Source: Dryocola clanedunensis
Lineage (GTDB): Bacteria > Pseudomonadota > Gammaproteobacteria > Enterobacterales > Enterobacteriaceae
Strand: one strand, 5' to 3'
Length of the DNA: 64,000 nucleotides
Assembly: GCF_025215155.1 (NCBI RefSeq)
Contig: NZ_JALHAM010000113.1
The notes under the pieces are model-generated. The model was not told the origin of the DNA. It made no database searches and saw only the letters and a program-made list of their open reading frames with translations. Below, one piece after another: positions 22,976-32,706 of the stretch (its first letter is position 1; every line of letters starts with the position of its first letter). The translations under genes were made by a program, and so were the position numbers.

Positions 22976-24340
22976 GTGATTAGCATATTCGACATGTTCA
23001 AAGTCGGCATTGGACCTTCCAGTTCCCATACCGTCGGGCCGATGAAGGCCGGCAAACTGTTTGTCGATGACCTGGTCGAAAAAGGCTTGCTTGAGAGCAC
23101 CACGCGCATCGCCGTGGACGTTTACGGCTCGCTCTCCCTGACCGGGAAAGGACACCATACCGATATCGCCATTATCATGGGCCTGGCGGGTAACCAGCCG
23201 GACAACGTGGACATCGACTCAATCCCAGGCTTCATTCGTGACGTGGAAACCCGCGAAAAGCTGTGGCTGGCGCAGGGTCGTCATGAAGTGGATTTCCCGA
23301 AAGCGGGTGGCATGAATTTCAGCAACGACAACCTGTCGCTGCACGAAAACGGCATGACCATCCATGCCTTCAACGGTGAGAAAGCGATCTATACCAAAAC
23401 CTATTACTCCATCGGCGGCGGCTTTATCGTTGACGAAGAGAACTTTGGTAAAGAAGCGACCAACGAAATCGACGTTCCCTACGCTTTTAATTCCGCCCAG
23501 CAGATGCTTCAGCACTGCAAGGACACCGGTATGTCCCTGTCCGGCGTGATTATGCAAAATGAACTGGCGCTGCACAGCCGCAAAGAGATTGAAGAGTACT
23601 TTGCCAACGTCTGGAGCACCATGCGCGCCTGTATCGATCGCGGCGTGAATACCGAGGGCGTGTTGCCTGGGCCACTGCGCGTGCCGCGCCGGGCTTCTGC
23701 TCTGCGTCGCATGCTGGTTTCCAGCGACAAGCTGTCCAACGACCCGATGAACGTCGTGGACTGGGTGAACATGTTCGCGCTGGCAGTGAATGAAGAGAAC
23801 GCCGCTGGCGGACGCGTGGTCACTGCGCCAACCAACGGTGCCTGCGGCATTGTTCCGGCAGTACTGGCCTACTACGATCACTTTATCGAATCGGTAAGCC
23901 CTGATACCTATATCCGCTATTTCCTCGCCTCCGGTGCTATTGGCGCGCTCTACAAAATGAACGCTTCTATTTCCGGGGCTGAAGTGGGCTGCCAGGGCGA
24001 AGTGGGCGTGGCCTGCTCAATGGCGGCGGCAGGTCTGGCCGAAATTCTGGGAGCAAGCCCGGAGCAGGTTTGCGTGGCCGCGGAAATTGGCATGGAGCAT
24101 AACCTTGGCCTGACGTGCGATCCGGTTGCGGGCCAGGTACAGGTTCCCTGTATTGAACGTAACGCTATCGCCTCCGTTAAGGCAATCAACGCCACCCGCA
24201 TGGCGATGCGCCGCACCAGCGAGCCGCGCGTCTCCCTCGATAAAGTTATCGAAACAATGTACGAAACGGGTAAAGACATGAACGCTAAATACCGCGAAAC
24301 CTCCCGTGGGGGGCTGGCGATCAAAGTTCAGTGTGACTGA
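22976..24340 (+). CDS. sdaA: L-serine dehydratase 1 SdaA
   Basis: Oxygen-labile [4Fe-4S] enzyme that deaminates L-serine to pyruvate and ammonia. The beta domain at the N-terminus starts MISIFDMFKVGIGPSSSHTVGPM. The alpha domain contains TAPTNGACGIVPAVLAYY, CQGEVGVACSMAAAGLAE and LTCDPVAGQVQVPCIERNA, which carry the conserved cluster cysteines. 454 residues, identical in length to E. coli. The start is GTG behind AAGGAG. The 200-base region upstream holds its promoter and leader. The gene ends in a REP block followed by a terminator. Confidence 0.97.
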   Translation: MISIFDMFKVGIGPSSSHTVGPMKAGKLFVDDLVEKGLLESTTRIAVDVYGSLSLTGKGHHTDIAIIMGLAGNQPDNVDIDSIPGFIRDVETREKLWLAQGRHEVDFPKAGGMNFSNDNLSLHENGMTIHAFNGEKAIYTKTYYSIGGGFIVDEENFGKEATNEIDVPYAFNSAQQMLQHCKDTGMSLSGVIMQNELALHSRKEIEEYFANVWSTMRACIDRGVNTEGVLPGPLRVPRRASALRRMLVSSDKLSNDPMNVVDWVNMFALAVNEENAAGGRVVTAPTNGACGIVPAVLAYYDHFIESVSPDTYIRYFLASGAIGALYKMNASISGAEVGCQGEVGVACSMAAAGLAEILGASPEQVCVAAEIGMEHNLGLTCDPVAGQVQVPCIERNAIASVKAINATRMAMRRTSEPRVSLDKVIETMYETGKDMNAKYRETSRGGLAIKVQCD

Positions 24341-24347
24341 TTTTTGC

Positions 24348-24428
24348 AGGGTGGATAAGCGACAGCCGCAATCCACCGCCTGTTTCAGCTAATCAATGTC
24401 GGAAGACGCTGAGCTTTTCCGACCTACA
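24348..24428. repeat. REP/BIME-like palindromes after sdaA
   Basis: GGTGGATAAGCG with AATCCACCGCC forms one palindromic unit, and GTCGGAAGACGC with TTTTCCGACCTAC forms a second. The pair lies between convergent sdaA and the LysR gene, which marks the left edge of the accessory cassette. Confidence 0.6.
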
Positions 24429-24436
24429 AGACAAGT

Positions 24437-24462
24437 TAAGCCCTTCCCCGGAAGGGCTTTTT
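24437..24462. terminator. Terminator between sdaA and the LysR gene
   Basis: The stem AAGCCCTTCC / GGAAGGGCTT is followed by T residues on the plus strand. It overlaps the stop codon of the opposing LysR gene. Confidence 0.82.
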
Positions 24463-25369
24463 ACCAGTTATACCCCTGGCACGCCTGCCTCAGCGAGAGC
24501 AAAAACTGACGGGCCGTTTCGGTCAGCGCGGATTTTTGCGACCACGCCACGCAGTATTGCGCAGACGGCAGCGTCGTGATCGGCAGGACGCTTATTTTAT
24601 CCTGTAAATTCAGCGGCATACTCATCGCCCTCGCCACCACGGTCAGATAATCTGATTGCAATACCATGTTCAGCCCGCAGACGATAGATTCTGTCCAGAC
24701 CGGCTGCTCATGTATCTGACCATAGAACTCGTTAAGCTCATCCTGTAGCTGCTGGTAATAGCCAACGTTTGTCTCCGGCAACAGCCATTTTGCGCGCCGC
24801 AAGTCATTTAAGGATGTTGCCTGCTCAAGAGGATGTCCACGGCGGGCAATAATACAAAACGGCGCGACAAACAGGGGTTCGATGACGACATCATCGGGTA
24901 CTTTGCGCGGGTTGATGGTCCCGATAGCCAGATCCAGTTCCCCCTGCCGCAACAGCGGCAGCAGCGTAGCGAGCTGCCCTTCTTTCAGATTCAGCCGTGC
25001 GTGAGGCCAGCGGGCCTTAAAATTATCGATTAGCGCAGGAAAGATGGTTAGCGCCAGCAGCGACGAAAAGCCGACGGCGAGTTTCCCCTGTGAATAGTGG
25101 CTGATCTGCTCGACTTCATCTGCCGCTCGCTGAAGCTCCTCAAGTATCCATTCCGTACGCCGTAAAAAAGCCTCCCCTGCCTCGGTTAACGTGATACCTT
25201 CCTGGCCCCGCAGGAATAGTTGCACGCCTAAAGTTTGCTCCAGCTCGCGCAAAGTTCTGCTCAGCGCGGGTTGAGACAGCCCCATTTCTCTGGCAGCGGC
25301 GCGTATGCTGCGGCTGCGTACAACCTGCCGGAAAGTGTTCAGATGCTGCATTTTCGGCAGATGTTTCAT
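24461..25369 (-). CDS. LysR-family transcriptional regulator
   Basis: 302-residue LysR-type regulator. The N-terminal helix-turn-helix (about residues 8-66) contains FRQVVRSRSIRAAAREMGLSQPALSRTLRELE (in part: AAREMGLSQPALSRTLREL). The remainder is a periplasmic-binding-protein-like effector domain with GELDLAIGTINPRKVPDD. It resembles AbgR/TdcA-type regulators in overall sequence, but I cannot assign an orthologue. It is divergent from an MFS transporter and an M20 amidohydrolase, which it probably controls in response to their substrate. The ATG follows AGGGGTAACG. Confidence 0.9.
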   Translation of the reverse strand: MKHLPKMQHLNTFRQVVRSRSIRAAAREMGLSQPALSRTLRELEQTLGVQLFLRGQEGITLTEAGEAFLRRTEWILEELQRAADEVEQISHYSQGKLAVGFSSLLALTIFPALIDNFKARWPHARLNLKEGQLATLLPLLRQGELDLAIGTINPRKVPDDVVIEPLFVAPFCIIARRGHPLEQATSLNDLRRAKWLLPETNVGYYQQLQDELNEFYGQIHEQPVWTESIVCGLNMVLQSDYLTVVARAMSMPLNLQDKISVLPITTLPSAQYCVAWSQKSALTETARQFLLSLRQACQGYNW

Positions 25370-25523
25370 CGTTACCCCTATCAGAAAAAAGTATCACCAT
25401 GCAGAAAATCGCATCTTATCGCGTTTCAAAAAACTGATTACTTTGGCTAAACGCGTTCAAAGAACGTCAGGCGCCATCATAAAGAAAATCCCCTAACGGA
25501 TCTGCATCAGAGGAATCAACATT

Positions 25524-26714
25524 ATGAAAAATCATTCAAGGATGATTTTCTTGCTTTTTCTGGGTTATGTCATTGTCTATATAGATAAAACGGTGATGGG
25601 ATTTGCGCTTTTGCCCATTGAAAAAGAGTTCTCGCTTTCTACCGAGGAGTTGGGCTACATCACCGGCATTTTCTTTCTCTCCTATTCGCTGTTTCAAATC
25701 CCGGCAGGCTGGTTAAATGACCGGCTGGGCTATAAAGCCATGCTGGTTATCTCCCTGTGCCTGCTGGGCGGCTTTGCATTCTCCTTCGGCGTGCTCGGCC
25801 TGAGCTTCGCAATGCTTATCGCGTTTCGCTTTTTATCCGGGATGGGACATTCGGGCTATCCCTGCTCCTGTGCCAAAGCCGTAGTCAGTAATTTCACGCT
25901 GGAGAAGCGAACCTTCGCCCAGTCTATTTTGCTCTCTTCTGCGGGTCTGGCGATGACCGCCGGCCCTTTGGTTGCCGTCTATGCTCTGGCAAATTTCGGC
26001 TGGCGCGGGTCTTTTGCCGGGCTGGGCGTGATGGCTTGCATCATTGCCATCGTCATTATTTTTCTGGTACCAAAAGCCCTGAGCGGCGCGCGGCAAAAAT
26101 CCACGCTGAGCTACCGCCAGCTGCTGAAAAGCCCAACCGTTATCCTGCTGTTTATCGCCATCTTCTGTATCAACATCCCCAGCTACGGGCTGATGGCGTG
26201 GCTGCCTAAATTCCTCGTGCAGCAGCGCGGAATGCCGATGGATACCTCCGGCTACGTCATCGCTATTGGCGGTCTTGGTATCTGGATCTCGTCTTTATGC
26301 ACCGGCTGGCTGGTCGGTAAATATTTCCAGGACAGAGAGCCGATGGTGATCATGATTTGCTCGCTGCTCAGCGCGATGTGTATTTATACAGTCTACGTCA
26401 TGCCTTCACCTGTCACAGCCAGCCTGTTCCTCTTCCTGGGCCAGGTGTTCCTGATGGGCGCTTTTGTGACCACTTTCACCCTGCCGATGAAGCGTATCCC
26501 CGTTGATAACATGGGGGCGGCCATGGGCATTATTAACACCGGCGGTACGCTTGGCGGCTTCGTGTCGCCAATTGTGATGGGGTATCTGATTGGCTCCTCC
26601 GGCGGTTACTACAGCACCTTTGTTTTTCTCTCTGTCGCCATGATCTGCGCCGCGCTGGCCGTAGTGCCGCTGATGGTGAAGAGAACGCATTCTGACTTTA
26701 CCGTGACGGAATAA
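25524..26714 (+). CDS. MFS transporter, anion:cation symporter-like
   Basis: 396-residue inner-membrane carrier with twelve predicted helices. The loop 2-3 signature reads NDRLGYKAMLVIS, and the sequence RFLSGMGHSGYPCSCAKAV resembles the ACS (phthalate/glucarate permease) branch of the superfamily. It probably imports the substrate of the next gene, an amidohydrolase that begins 11 bases after its stop. GAGGAATCAAC precedes the ATG. The substrate is not identifiable from sequence; an N-acyl or conjugated amino acid is a reasonable guess. Confidence 0.88.
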   Translation: MKNHSRMIFLLFLGYVIVYIDKTVMGFALLPIEKEFSLSTEELGYITGIFFLSYSLFQIPAGWLNDRLGYKAMLVISLCLLGGFAFSFGVLGLSFAMLIAFRFLSGMGHSGYPCSCAKAVVSNFTLEKRTFAQSILLSSAGLAMTAGPLVAVYALANFGWRGSFAGLGVMACIIAIVIIFLVPKALSGARQKSTLSYRQLLKSPTVILLFIAIFCINIPSYGLMAWLPKFLVQQRGMPMDTSGYVIAIGGLGIWISSLCTGWLVGKYFQDREPMVIMICSLLSAMCIYTVYVMPSPVTASLFLFLGQVFLMGAFVTTFTLPMKRIPVDNMGAAMGIINTGGTLGGFVSPIVMGYLIGSSGGYYSTFVFLSVAMICAALAVVPLMVKRTHSDFTVTE

Positions 26715-26725
26715 TGGAGTGATTT

Positions 26726-27910
26726 ATGTCTATTCATTTTGATGAGCTGATTGCTGAGGTTGCGCCGGATGTCCTGCGCTGGCGGCAGTATATGCATGCT
26801 AATCCGCAGCTCTCTTTCCACGAGCAGCCAACGGCGGATTATATCGCCAGTGAACTGGCGAATTTTGGCCCCCTTGAGATCGTCCGTTTAACCGATAACA
26901 GCGTAGTGGCTAATCTGCAGGGCAAGTATCCCGGCCCGACATGGGCGCTGCGCGCGGATATCGACGCCCTGCCCATTCAGGAAGACAGCGGTGTTCCCTT
27001 CTCATCACGCAATAAAGGCGTGATGCACGCCTGCGGACACGATGCCCATGCGGCTATGCTGCTGGGTGCGGCAAAATTGCTCTGCCAGTTTCAGGATCGT
27101 TTGCAGGGTTCGGTGCGGTTTATTTTCCAGCATGCGGAGGAAGTCCCGCCGGGCGGCGCACAGGAGCTGGTTAAACTTGGCGTGCTCGACGGCGTCGAAT
27201 ATATTTTTGGCCTGCACGTGATGCCCGATCGCCCTACCGGCACGCTGTCGCTGAAAGAAGGTGTTTTCTGCGCCTCCAGCGATAACTTTGATATCGTCAT
27301 CAAGGGCAAAGGCGGGCATGGTTCCATGCCTCAGCTATGTATCGATCCGGTGGTCATTGGGGCAGAAGTGGTGACAAGTTTGCAGCAGATTGTGGCCCGC
27401 AAGCTGGATCCGCTTCACGTACCGGTGCTGACCATCGCTTCTTTCCAGTCAGGTGAACCAAGTTATAACGTCATACCTGACAGCGTTCGTTTGTCAGGCA
27501 CGCTCCGCACCCATAACAAAGACATCAGAGAACGGGTTCCCCAGCTGATGGCGCAGACGGTACAGGGCATCGCCCAGGCTCACGGCGCGGAGTGTGAAGT
27601 TATCTGGCAAAAGGGATATGAAGTTGGTATCAACCATGCCGATGCCTGCACCATTGCGCGAGACGTCATCCATCAGCATTTCCCGCAGGGCACGCTGCAT
27701 GAAGTCACCACGCCGCTGTTTGGCGGTGAAGATTTCTCGTCTTATCAGGCTCATATACCGGGAGCCTTCCTGTTCGTTGGTTCACGCAATGAAGAGATGG
27801 GCGCGGTGTGGAACGTGCATAACCCGCATTTCCTGCTGGATGAAAAGGCGATGCTGACGGGCGTTAAAATGCATCTTGGCTTGATAAGCAAATTGTTCAA
27901 ACCTCAGTAA
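26726..27910 (+). CDS. M20-family amidohydrolase (hippurate/N-acyl-amino acid hydrolase-like)
   Basis: Zinc- or manganese-dependent amidohydrolase of the M20D group, which hydrolyses N-acyl or N-aroyl amino acids. Metal ligands appear in HACGHDAHA (C103, H105), QHAEEV (E138/E139), FGLHV (H164) and VHNPHFLLDE near the C-terminus. The dimerisation/bridging histidine is in KGGHGSMP (H198). 394 residues. TGGAG precedes the ATG. It is the last gene of the LysR/MFS/M20 cassette. A role in cytoplasmic scavenging of conjugates brought in by the MFS protein is inferred from context. Confidence 0.9.
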   Translation: MSIHFDELIAEVAPDVLRWRQYMHANPQLSFHEQPTADYIASELANFGPLEIVRLTDNSVVANLQGKYPGPTWALRADIDALPIQEDSGVPFSSRNKGVMHACGHDAHAAMLLGAAKLLCQFQDRLQGSVRFIFQHAEEVPPGGAQELVKLGVLDGVEYIFGLHVMPDRPTGTLSLKEGVFCASSDNFDIVIKGKGGHGSMPQLCIDPVVIGAEVVTSLQQIVARKLDPLHVPVLTIASFQSGEPSYNVIPDSVRLSGTLRTHNKDIRERVPQLMAQTVQGIAQAHGAECEVIWQKGYEVGINHADACTIARDVIHQHFPQGTLHEVTTPLFGGEDFSSYQAHIPGAFLFVGSRNEEMGAVWNVHNPHFLLDEKAMLTGVKMHLGLISKLFKPQ

Positions 27911-27920
27911 GCCTTCATGC

Positions 27921-27948
27921 CCTCCCCCTTTTCAGAGCAAGGGGGAGG
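27921..27948 (+). terminator. Hairpin after the amidohydrolase gene
   Basis: A ten-base stem, CCTCCCCCTT / AAGGGGGAGG, lies ten bases after the stop codon. No real T-tract follows, so it may act as a weak terminator or as RNA 3' protection. Confidence 0.55.
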
Positions 27949-28038
27949 AATTCCTCGTCGTGAGTCCATTCCCCCACTACACTTTGAGTGTTCTGCCCAG
28001 CAACAATGACCGCAGCTCCGAAACAAAGGTAACCAGGG

Positions 28039-29637
28039 ATGCAGACCGCGCAGCGTATCATTAAAGGTTATCGTCGCAGGCGATTCATCGTGTGCGCGGC
28101 TTTAGCTTTGCTGGTCCTGATCCTGACGCTGAGCCTGCGCTTTGTCGCCGAACGCAATCTCAATGAGCAGCGGCTGCTGGATTTTAACTCCCGAGCCATC
28201 ACGACTCTCGAAAGTATTCTTACTCCCCTTGATGCGGTCAGCGATGATGTTCTGAAATTTGTCGGGGCAAGCTGTGAGGCCGTGCAATTTAAATTACGGG
28301 AGCATGCGGCGCGCATGCAGACGGTGCGATCGATAGCCCTGATCAAAGACGGTATTTTGTATTGCTCGAGTATTTTTGGCGCCCGCAATGTCCCTGTTAA
28401 TCTGCTGCAGCCCAGGCTTCCCGCCCCAACCCCTTTGTTGCTGCTCTCGACCGATCACTCCCTGCTGAAAGGCTCCCCAATTCTGGTCTACTGGCATCCG
28501 TCAGCAAGCGGCAGCCGTGACGGCGTGATGGAGATCGTCAACATTGAAATGCTCACCGGGCTGCTGCTTGAGCCAGAACGGCCATGGGTATCCCGCGCCA
28601 TCCTTAACGTCGGCGATTCACACCTCGAATATGGTAAGGGTTTGCTGGCTCGAGTCACGGTAGAAGAGGGGCTCTCCAGCCATGAAATGATTTCCGGGCA
28701 GTTCCCTTTTTCGATCACCACCATCGGCCCTTCCGCCAGTGATTTAGCGTTAAAAAAACTGCCCACCCAGCTTCCCCTTGCGCTCATACTCAGCATGTTG
28801 ATTGGCTACATCACCTGGCTTGCCACAGCAAACCGTATGAGCTTTTCCTGGGAGATCAACCTTGGCCTGGCGTCACGGGAGTTTGAGGTGTTCTGCCAGC
28901 CGCTGCTGAACGCGCGCAGCCAGCAATGTGTTGGCGTCGAGCTGCTGTTGCGCTGGAACAACCCGCGTCAGGGCTGGATCTCTCCGGATGTGTTCATTCC
29001 CCTCGCCGAACAGCAAAATCTTATCGCGCCTTTAACCCGCTTTGTCATGACCGAAGCCGTGAGGCACCTGGATATGTTTCCGCCGTCTCGTGATTTTCAC
29101 ATTGGGCTAAACGTCGCAGCAAGCCATTTCCGTGACGGGGAGATCATCGATGACCTGCGTCGCTACTGGTTCCCCGCCCATGCGATTCAGCCGCTGACGC
29201 TTGAGTTGACCGAACGTGATGCCCTGCCCGAGGTCGATCATCGTATAGTGCGCGACCTGCGCAGGCTGGGGGTTGCTCTGGCGATTGATGATTTTGGTAC
29301 GGGACAGAGTTCGCTGGCTTATCTGGAAACGCTTAATCCAAACGTGCTGAAAATCGATAAGTCCTTTACCGCCGCTATCGGCACCGATGCCGTGAATTCG
29401 ACGGTGACGGATATTATTATTGCGCTGGCGCAGCGTCTGGGGATCGATCTTGTTGCGGAGGGAGTGGAAACGCAGGAGCAGGCTGACTATTTGTCCCGCC
29501 ACGGCGTGAACGTACTGCAAGGCTTTTTGTTTGCGCGGCCAATGCCGCTGAAAGATTTTCCGCGCTGGCTTGAGGGCCGCTCACCGCCGCCCCCTCGCCA
29601 TAATGGTCACGCTATGCCAGCGATCCCATTGCGCTAA
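28039..29637 (+). CDS. pdeD: CSS-motif cyclic-di-GMP phosphodiesterase PdeD (YoaD)
   Basis: Inner-membrane c-di-GMP phosphodiesterase. An N-terminal helix (about 16-36) and a second near 245-265 enclose a periplasmic CSS-motif domain (YCSSIFG), whose cysteine pair is redox-sensitive in relatives. The EAL domain follows: VELLLRWNNPRQGW, LNVAASHF, LTERDALPEVD, AIDDFGTGQSSLAYLE and VAEGVETQEQADYL. The EAL motif is degenerate at its third position (ELL) but the metal ligands seem present. 532 residues, as in E. coli. It abuts yoaE end to end. Confidence 0.94.
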   Translation: MQTAQRIIKGYRRRRFIVCAALALLVLILTLSLRFVAERNLNEQRLLDFNSRAITTLESILTPLDAVSDDVLKFVGASCEAVQFKLREHAARMQTVRSIALIKDGILYCSSIFGARNVPVNLLQPRLPAPTPLLLLSTDHSLLKGSPILVYWHPSASGSRDGVMEIVNIEMLTGLLLEPERPWVSRAILNVGDSHLEYGKGLLARVTVEEGLSSHEMISGQFPFSITTIGPSASDLALKKLPTQLPLALILSMLIGYITWLATANRMSFSWEINLGLASREFEVFCQPLLNARSQQCVGVELLLRWNNPRQGWISPDVFIPLAEQQNLIAPLTRFVMTEAVRHLDMFPPSRDFHIGLNVAASHFRDGEIIDDLRRYWFPAHAIQPLTLELTERDALPEVDHRIVRDLRRLGVALAIDDFGTGQSSLAYLETLNPNVLKIDKSFTAAIGTDAVNSTVTDIIIALAQRLGIDLVAEGVETQEQADYLSRHGVNVLQGFLFARPMPLKDFPRWLEGRSPPPPRHNGHAMPAIPLR

Positions 29638-31197
29638 TTACTCTTCTTCGTTCTCGTGCGGCTGACGTTCTTTCGTGACCCGAACTAAATCGACGCGATA
29701 GTCATTCGCTTCGACAATCTGGATGCTCAGCGGCGCAAACTCGATAATCTCTCCAGGCTTCGGGATACGCCCGCTGACGGAAATCACCAGACCGGCTATG
29801 GAGGCAATATCCTCTTCGTCATTCACCAGCGTGTTGATATCAAGATGCTGCTGGATCGCATGGAGATCCGTGCCTCCTTTGACCAGCCAGCTATCGCCGT
29901 CACGCACGATTTCAGGCGTTTCATCTGCATCCGGGAACTCCCCGGCAATGGCTTCAAGAACGTCCAGCGGCGTCACGAGCCCCTGCACCACGCCAAACTC
30001 ATCGTTAACGATGACGAAGCTGCCACGCGCACGACGCAGCACCCCCAGCAGATTGATAGGATCCAGCGTTTCCGGCACAACGATAGCCGGCGTCCTGGCG
30101 GCGATGGCTTCCACATCCCCTCCTTTGTCGAGCACCACCAGCAGCTCTTTAGCCCGCACAATACCGATGATCTCATCCAGCTCGCCACGACAGACAGGGA
30201 ACAGGCTGTGCGGGGACTCAAGGAGCTGCTCGCGAATTTCTGACACAGTTTTGTGCGCATCTACCCAGGAGATTTCACCGCGTGGCGTCATGATGCTGCG
30301 GAGTGAACGGGAGGCCAGCGTCAGCACCCCATTGATCATATATCGCTCTTCGGCAGCAAAAGCCTCGGCTTCAATGGGCGTAATGGTTTTGCTTTCATCA
30401 CGTTCAACGCGCTCCTGACGTTTCCCATTCATCAGGCGCAGAATCGCATCCGCCGTGCGGGCGCGAAGCGGCACGTTGGACTGGTGACGAATAAAGTTAC
30501 GACGCGCGATCTGATTAAACAGCTCAATGATTATCGAGAAGCCAATGGCGGCGTACAGATAGCCTTTAGGGATATGGAAACCAAATCCTTCCGCCACCAG
30601 ACTCAGACCGATCATTAACAGGAAGCTAAGACAGAGCACCACCACCGTGGGATGCTGATTGACGAAGTTCGTCAGCGGCTTTGAAGCCAGCAGCATCACG
30701 CCCATGGCAATGATCACCGCCGCCATCATCACCGGCAGATGGTTCACCATCCCTACCGCGGTAATCACCGCATCGAGTGAGAACACCGCGTCCAGTATGA
30801 CAATTTGTAGCACCACGACCCAGAAGCTGGCGTACCCCTTACCGTGTCCATCATCATGCTGACGGTTTTCCAGCCTTTCATGCAGCTCCGTTGTCGCTTT
30901 GAACAGCAGGAATATCCCCCCGAGCAGCATGATCAAATCACGGCCGGAGAAAACTTTGTCCATAATGGTAAACAGCGGTTGGGTGAGCGTGACCATCCAT
31001 GAAATTAACGACAGCAGGCCCAGACGCATGAACAAAGCGAGGGATAAACCGATCAGTCGGGCTTTATCCCGCTGTTTTGGCGGAAGTTTGTCGGCAAGGA
31101 TGGCGATAAACACCAGGTTATCGATACCCAGGACGATTTCCAGCACCACCAGCGTCAATAAGCCGATCCAAATCTGCGGATCCATTAAGAATTCCAT
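29638..31197 (-). CDS. yoaE: TerC/CBS/CorC_HlyC membrane protein YoaE
   Basis: 519-residue inner-membrane protein (E. coli YoaE 518). The N-terminal TerC-like domain has about seven membrane segments with acidic intramembrane residues (EIVLGIDNLVFI, ILDAVFSLDAVITAVG), typical of metal-transport-related TerC proteins. A pair of CBS domains starts near residue 300 (MTPRGEISWVD), and a CorC_HlyC domain forms the C-terminus. The function is unproven; TerC and CorC domains point to divalent-cation handling. It is convergent with pdeD with no spacer. Confidence 0.93.
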   Translation of the reverse strand: MEFLMDPQIWIGLLTLVVLEIVLGIDNLVFIAILADKLPPKQRDKARLIGLSLALFMRLGLLSLISWMVTLTQPLFTIMDKVFSGRDLIMLLGGIFLLFKATTELHERLENRQHDDGHGKGYASFWVVVLQIVILDAVFSLDAVITAVGMVNHLPVMMAAVIIAMGVMLLASKPLTNFVNQHPTVVVLCLSFLLMIGLSLVAEGFGFHIPKGYLYAAIGFSIIIELFNQIARRNFIRHQSNVPLRARTADAILRLMNGKRQERVERDESKTITPIEAEAFAAEERYMINGVLTLASRSLRSIMTPRGEISWVDAHKTVSEIREQLLESPHSLFPVCRGELDEIIGIVRAKELLVVLDKGGDVEAIAARTPAIVVPETLDPINLLGVLRRARGSFVIVNDEFGVVQGLVTPLDVLEAIAGEFPDADETPEIVRDGDSWLVKGGTDLHAIQQHLDINTLVNDEEDIASIAGLVISVSGRIPKPGEIIEFAPLSIQIVEANDYRVDLVRVTKERQPHENEEE

Positions 31198-31668
31198 GAC
31201 AGACTCCGACCGCTTAAATAGCGAAACGCCACACCGTGACTTACGGGTGCAACATGTTGAATTAAAAGGTTAAACGGACGGGAAGCGTCGCGTGGCAGGA
31301 CGGCAAATTGCGTCCGGGAAATGAAAAGACGTCGGTGACGATCCATACGGTGGGCTACTGCCCTCTACTCCTGGTCATTAAACGAGAAGCAAACATTATC
31401 AGAGCAAATATGCCTTTGGCAAAGATTTACCAGAATTTGCATTTTCACCGTGCTCTGAAAGCCCCTAATTTTTGCTTCAATTTATTGAAAACGTAACAAA
31501 GTTAAATAGCAGAGCTTCATCACATAAATTATTTTTTTCACTGACTAAAATAATTCGCGCAAATGGTTCGACTTTTCATAATCCCTTATCTGAATCGATT
31601 CATTCCAGACGAACAGATATTTAAGACTTTCGTAAGGATGTTGAGATGACTAACACAGGAGGTAGCAA
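31198..31668. promoter_or_regulatory. Divergent yoaE/manX promoter region with candidate Mlc operator
   Basis: 471 bases without a gene. It holds the yoaE leader, with an apparent long 5' untranslated segment, and the man promoter. About 115 bases before manX an AT-rich inverted repeat AATTATTTT (31527-31535) / AAAATAATT (31547-31555) resembles the Mlc/NagC operator type. Mlc and CRP control of manXYZ are known in E. coli. The exact operator here is a guess from symmetry. Confidence 0.45.
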
Positions 31669-32631
31669 GTGACTATTGCTATTGTCATAGGCACGCATGG
31701 CTGGGCAGCAGAACAATTGCTGAAGACCGCCGAAATGCTATTAGGTGAGCAGGAAAACGTTGGCTGGATCGATTTCGTTCCCGGCGAAAACGCCGAAACG
31801 CTCATTGAAAAATACAACGCGCAGCTCACGAATCTGGACACCAGCAACGGTGTGCTGTTTCTCGTCGATACCTGGGGCGGCAGCCCTTTCAATGCGGCCA
31901 GCCGTATTGTCGTCGATAAAGAGCATTACGAAGTCGTCGCTGGGGTTAACATTCCGATGCTGGTCGAGACGTTTATGGCTCGCGATGACAATCCTTCTTT
32001 CGACGAGCTGGTTGCGCTGGCGGTAGAAACAGGCCGCGAAGGGGTGAAAGCCCTCAAAGCTCAGCCTGTAGAAAAAGCAGCGCCGGTTGCAGCCGCGCCA
32101 AAAGCTGCCGCACCGCTGAAACCGATGGGTCCGAACGATTACATGAACATCGGCCTTGCGCGTATCGATGACCGCCTTATTCATGGTCAGGTTGCAACCC
32201 GCTGGACAAAAGAGACCAACGTGACCCGTATTATCGTCGTCAGCGATGAAGTGGCTGCCGATACCGTACGTAAAACGCTGCTCACTCAGGTCGCACCTCC
32301 TGGCGTCACCGCACACGTGGTGGACGTTGCGAAGATGATTCGCGTCTACAACAACCCGAAATATGCCGGCGATCGCGTCATGCTGCTGTTCACCAACCCG
32401 ACCGACGTTGAGCGGATCGTGGAAGGTGGCGTGAAGATCACTTCCGTCAACATCGGTGGTATGGCTTTCCGCCAGGGGAAAACCCAGGTCAACAACGCCA
32501 TTTCCGTTGATGAAAAAGATATCGAAGCCTTTAAGAAACTGAACGAGCGCGGCATTGAGCTGGAAGCCCGTAAAGTTTCTACCGATCAAAAATTGAAAAT
32601 GATGGATCTGATCGCGAAGGTGAAAAGTTAA
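31669..32631 (+). CDS. manX: PTS mannose-specific EIIAB component ManX
   Basis: Cytoplasmic phosphotransfer subunit of the mannose/glucose/glucosamine PTS. The IIA domain carries the phosphorylatable H10 (IGTHGWAAEQ). An Ala/Pro-rich hinge spans roughly residues 133-155. The IIB domain carries the second phosphohistidine H172 in ARIDDRLIHGQVATRW. 320 residues against 323 in E. coli. The start is GTG, behind AGGAGGTAGCAA. First gene of manXYZ. Confidence 0.97.
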   Translation: MTIAIVIGTHGWAAEQLLKTAEMLLGEQENVGWIDFVPGENAETLIEKYNAQLTNLDTSNGVLFLVDTWGGSPFNAASRIVVDKEHYEVVAGVNIPMLVETFMARDDNPSFDELVALAVETGREGVKALKAQPVEKAAPVAAAPKAAAPLKPMGPNDYMNIGLARIDDRLIHGQVATRWTKETNVTRIIVVSDEVAADTVRKTLLTQVAPPGVTAHVVDVAKMIRVYNNPKYAGDRVMLLFTNPTDVERIVEGGVKITSVNIGGMAFRQGKTQVNNAISVDEKDIEAFKKLNERGIELEARKVSTDQKLKMMDLIAKVKS

Positions 32632-32706
32632 TTGCTACGGTAATTGGCTGAACGCTACGTTTTGCTCAGTTTTTATACTTAAGTCATACGTTATAGGAGA
32701 AGTACA

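Noticed and set aside
31741..32589. 282-codon frame antisense to manX
   Set aside because: Shadow frame; composition reflects manX codon use and no start context is present.
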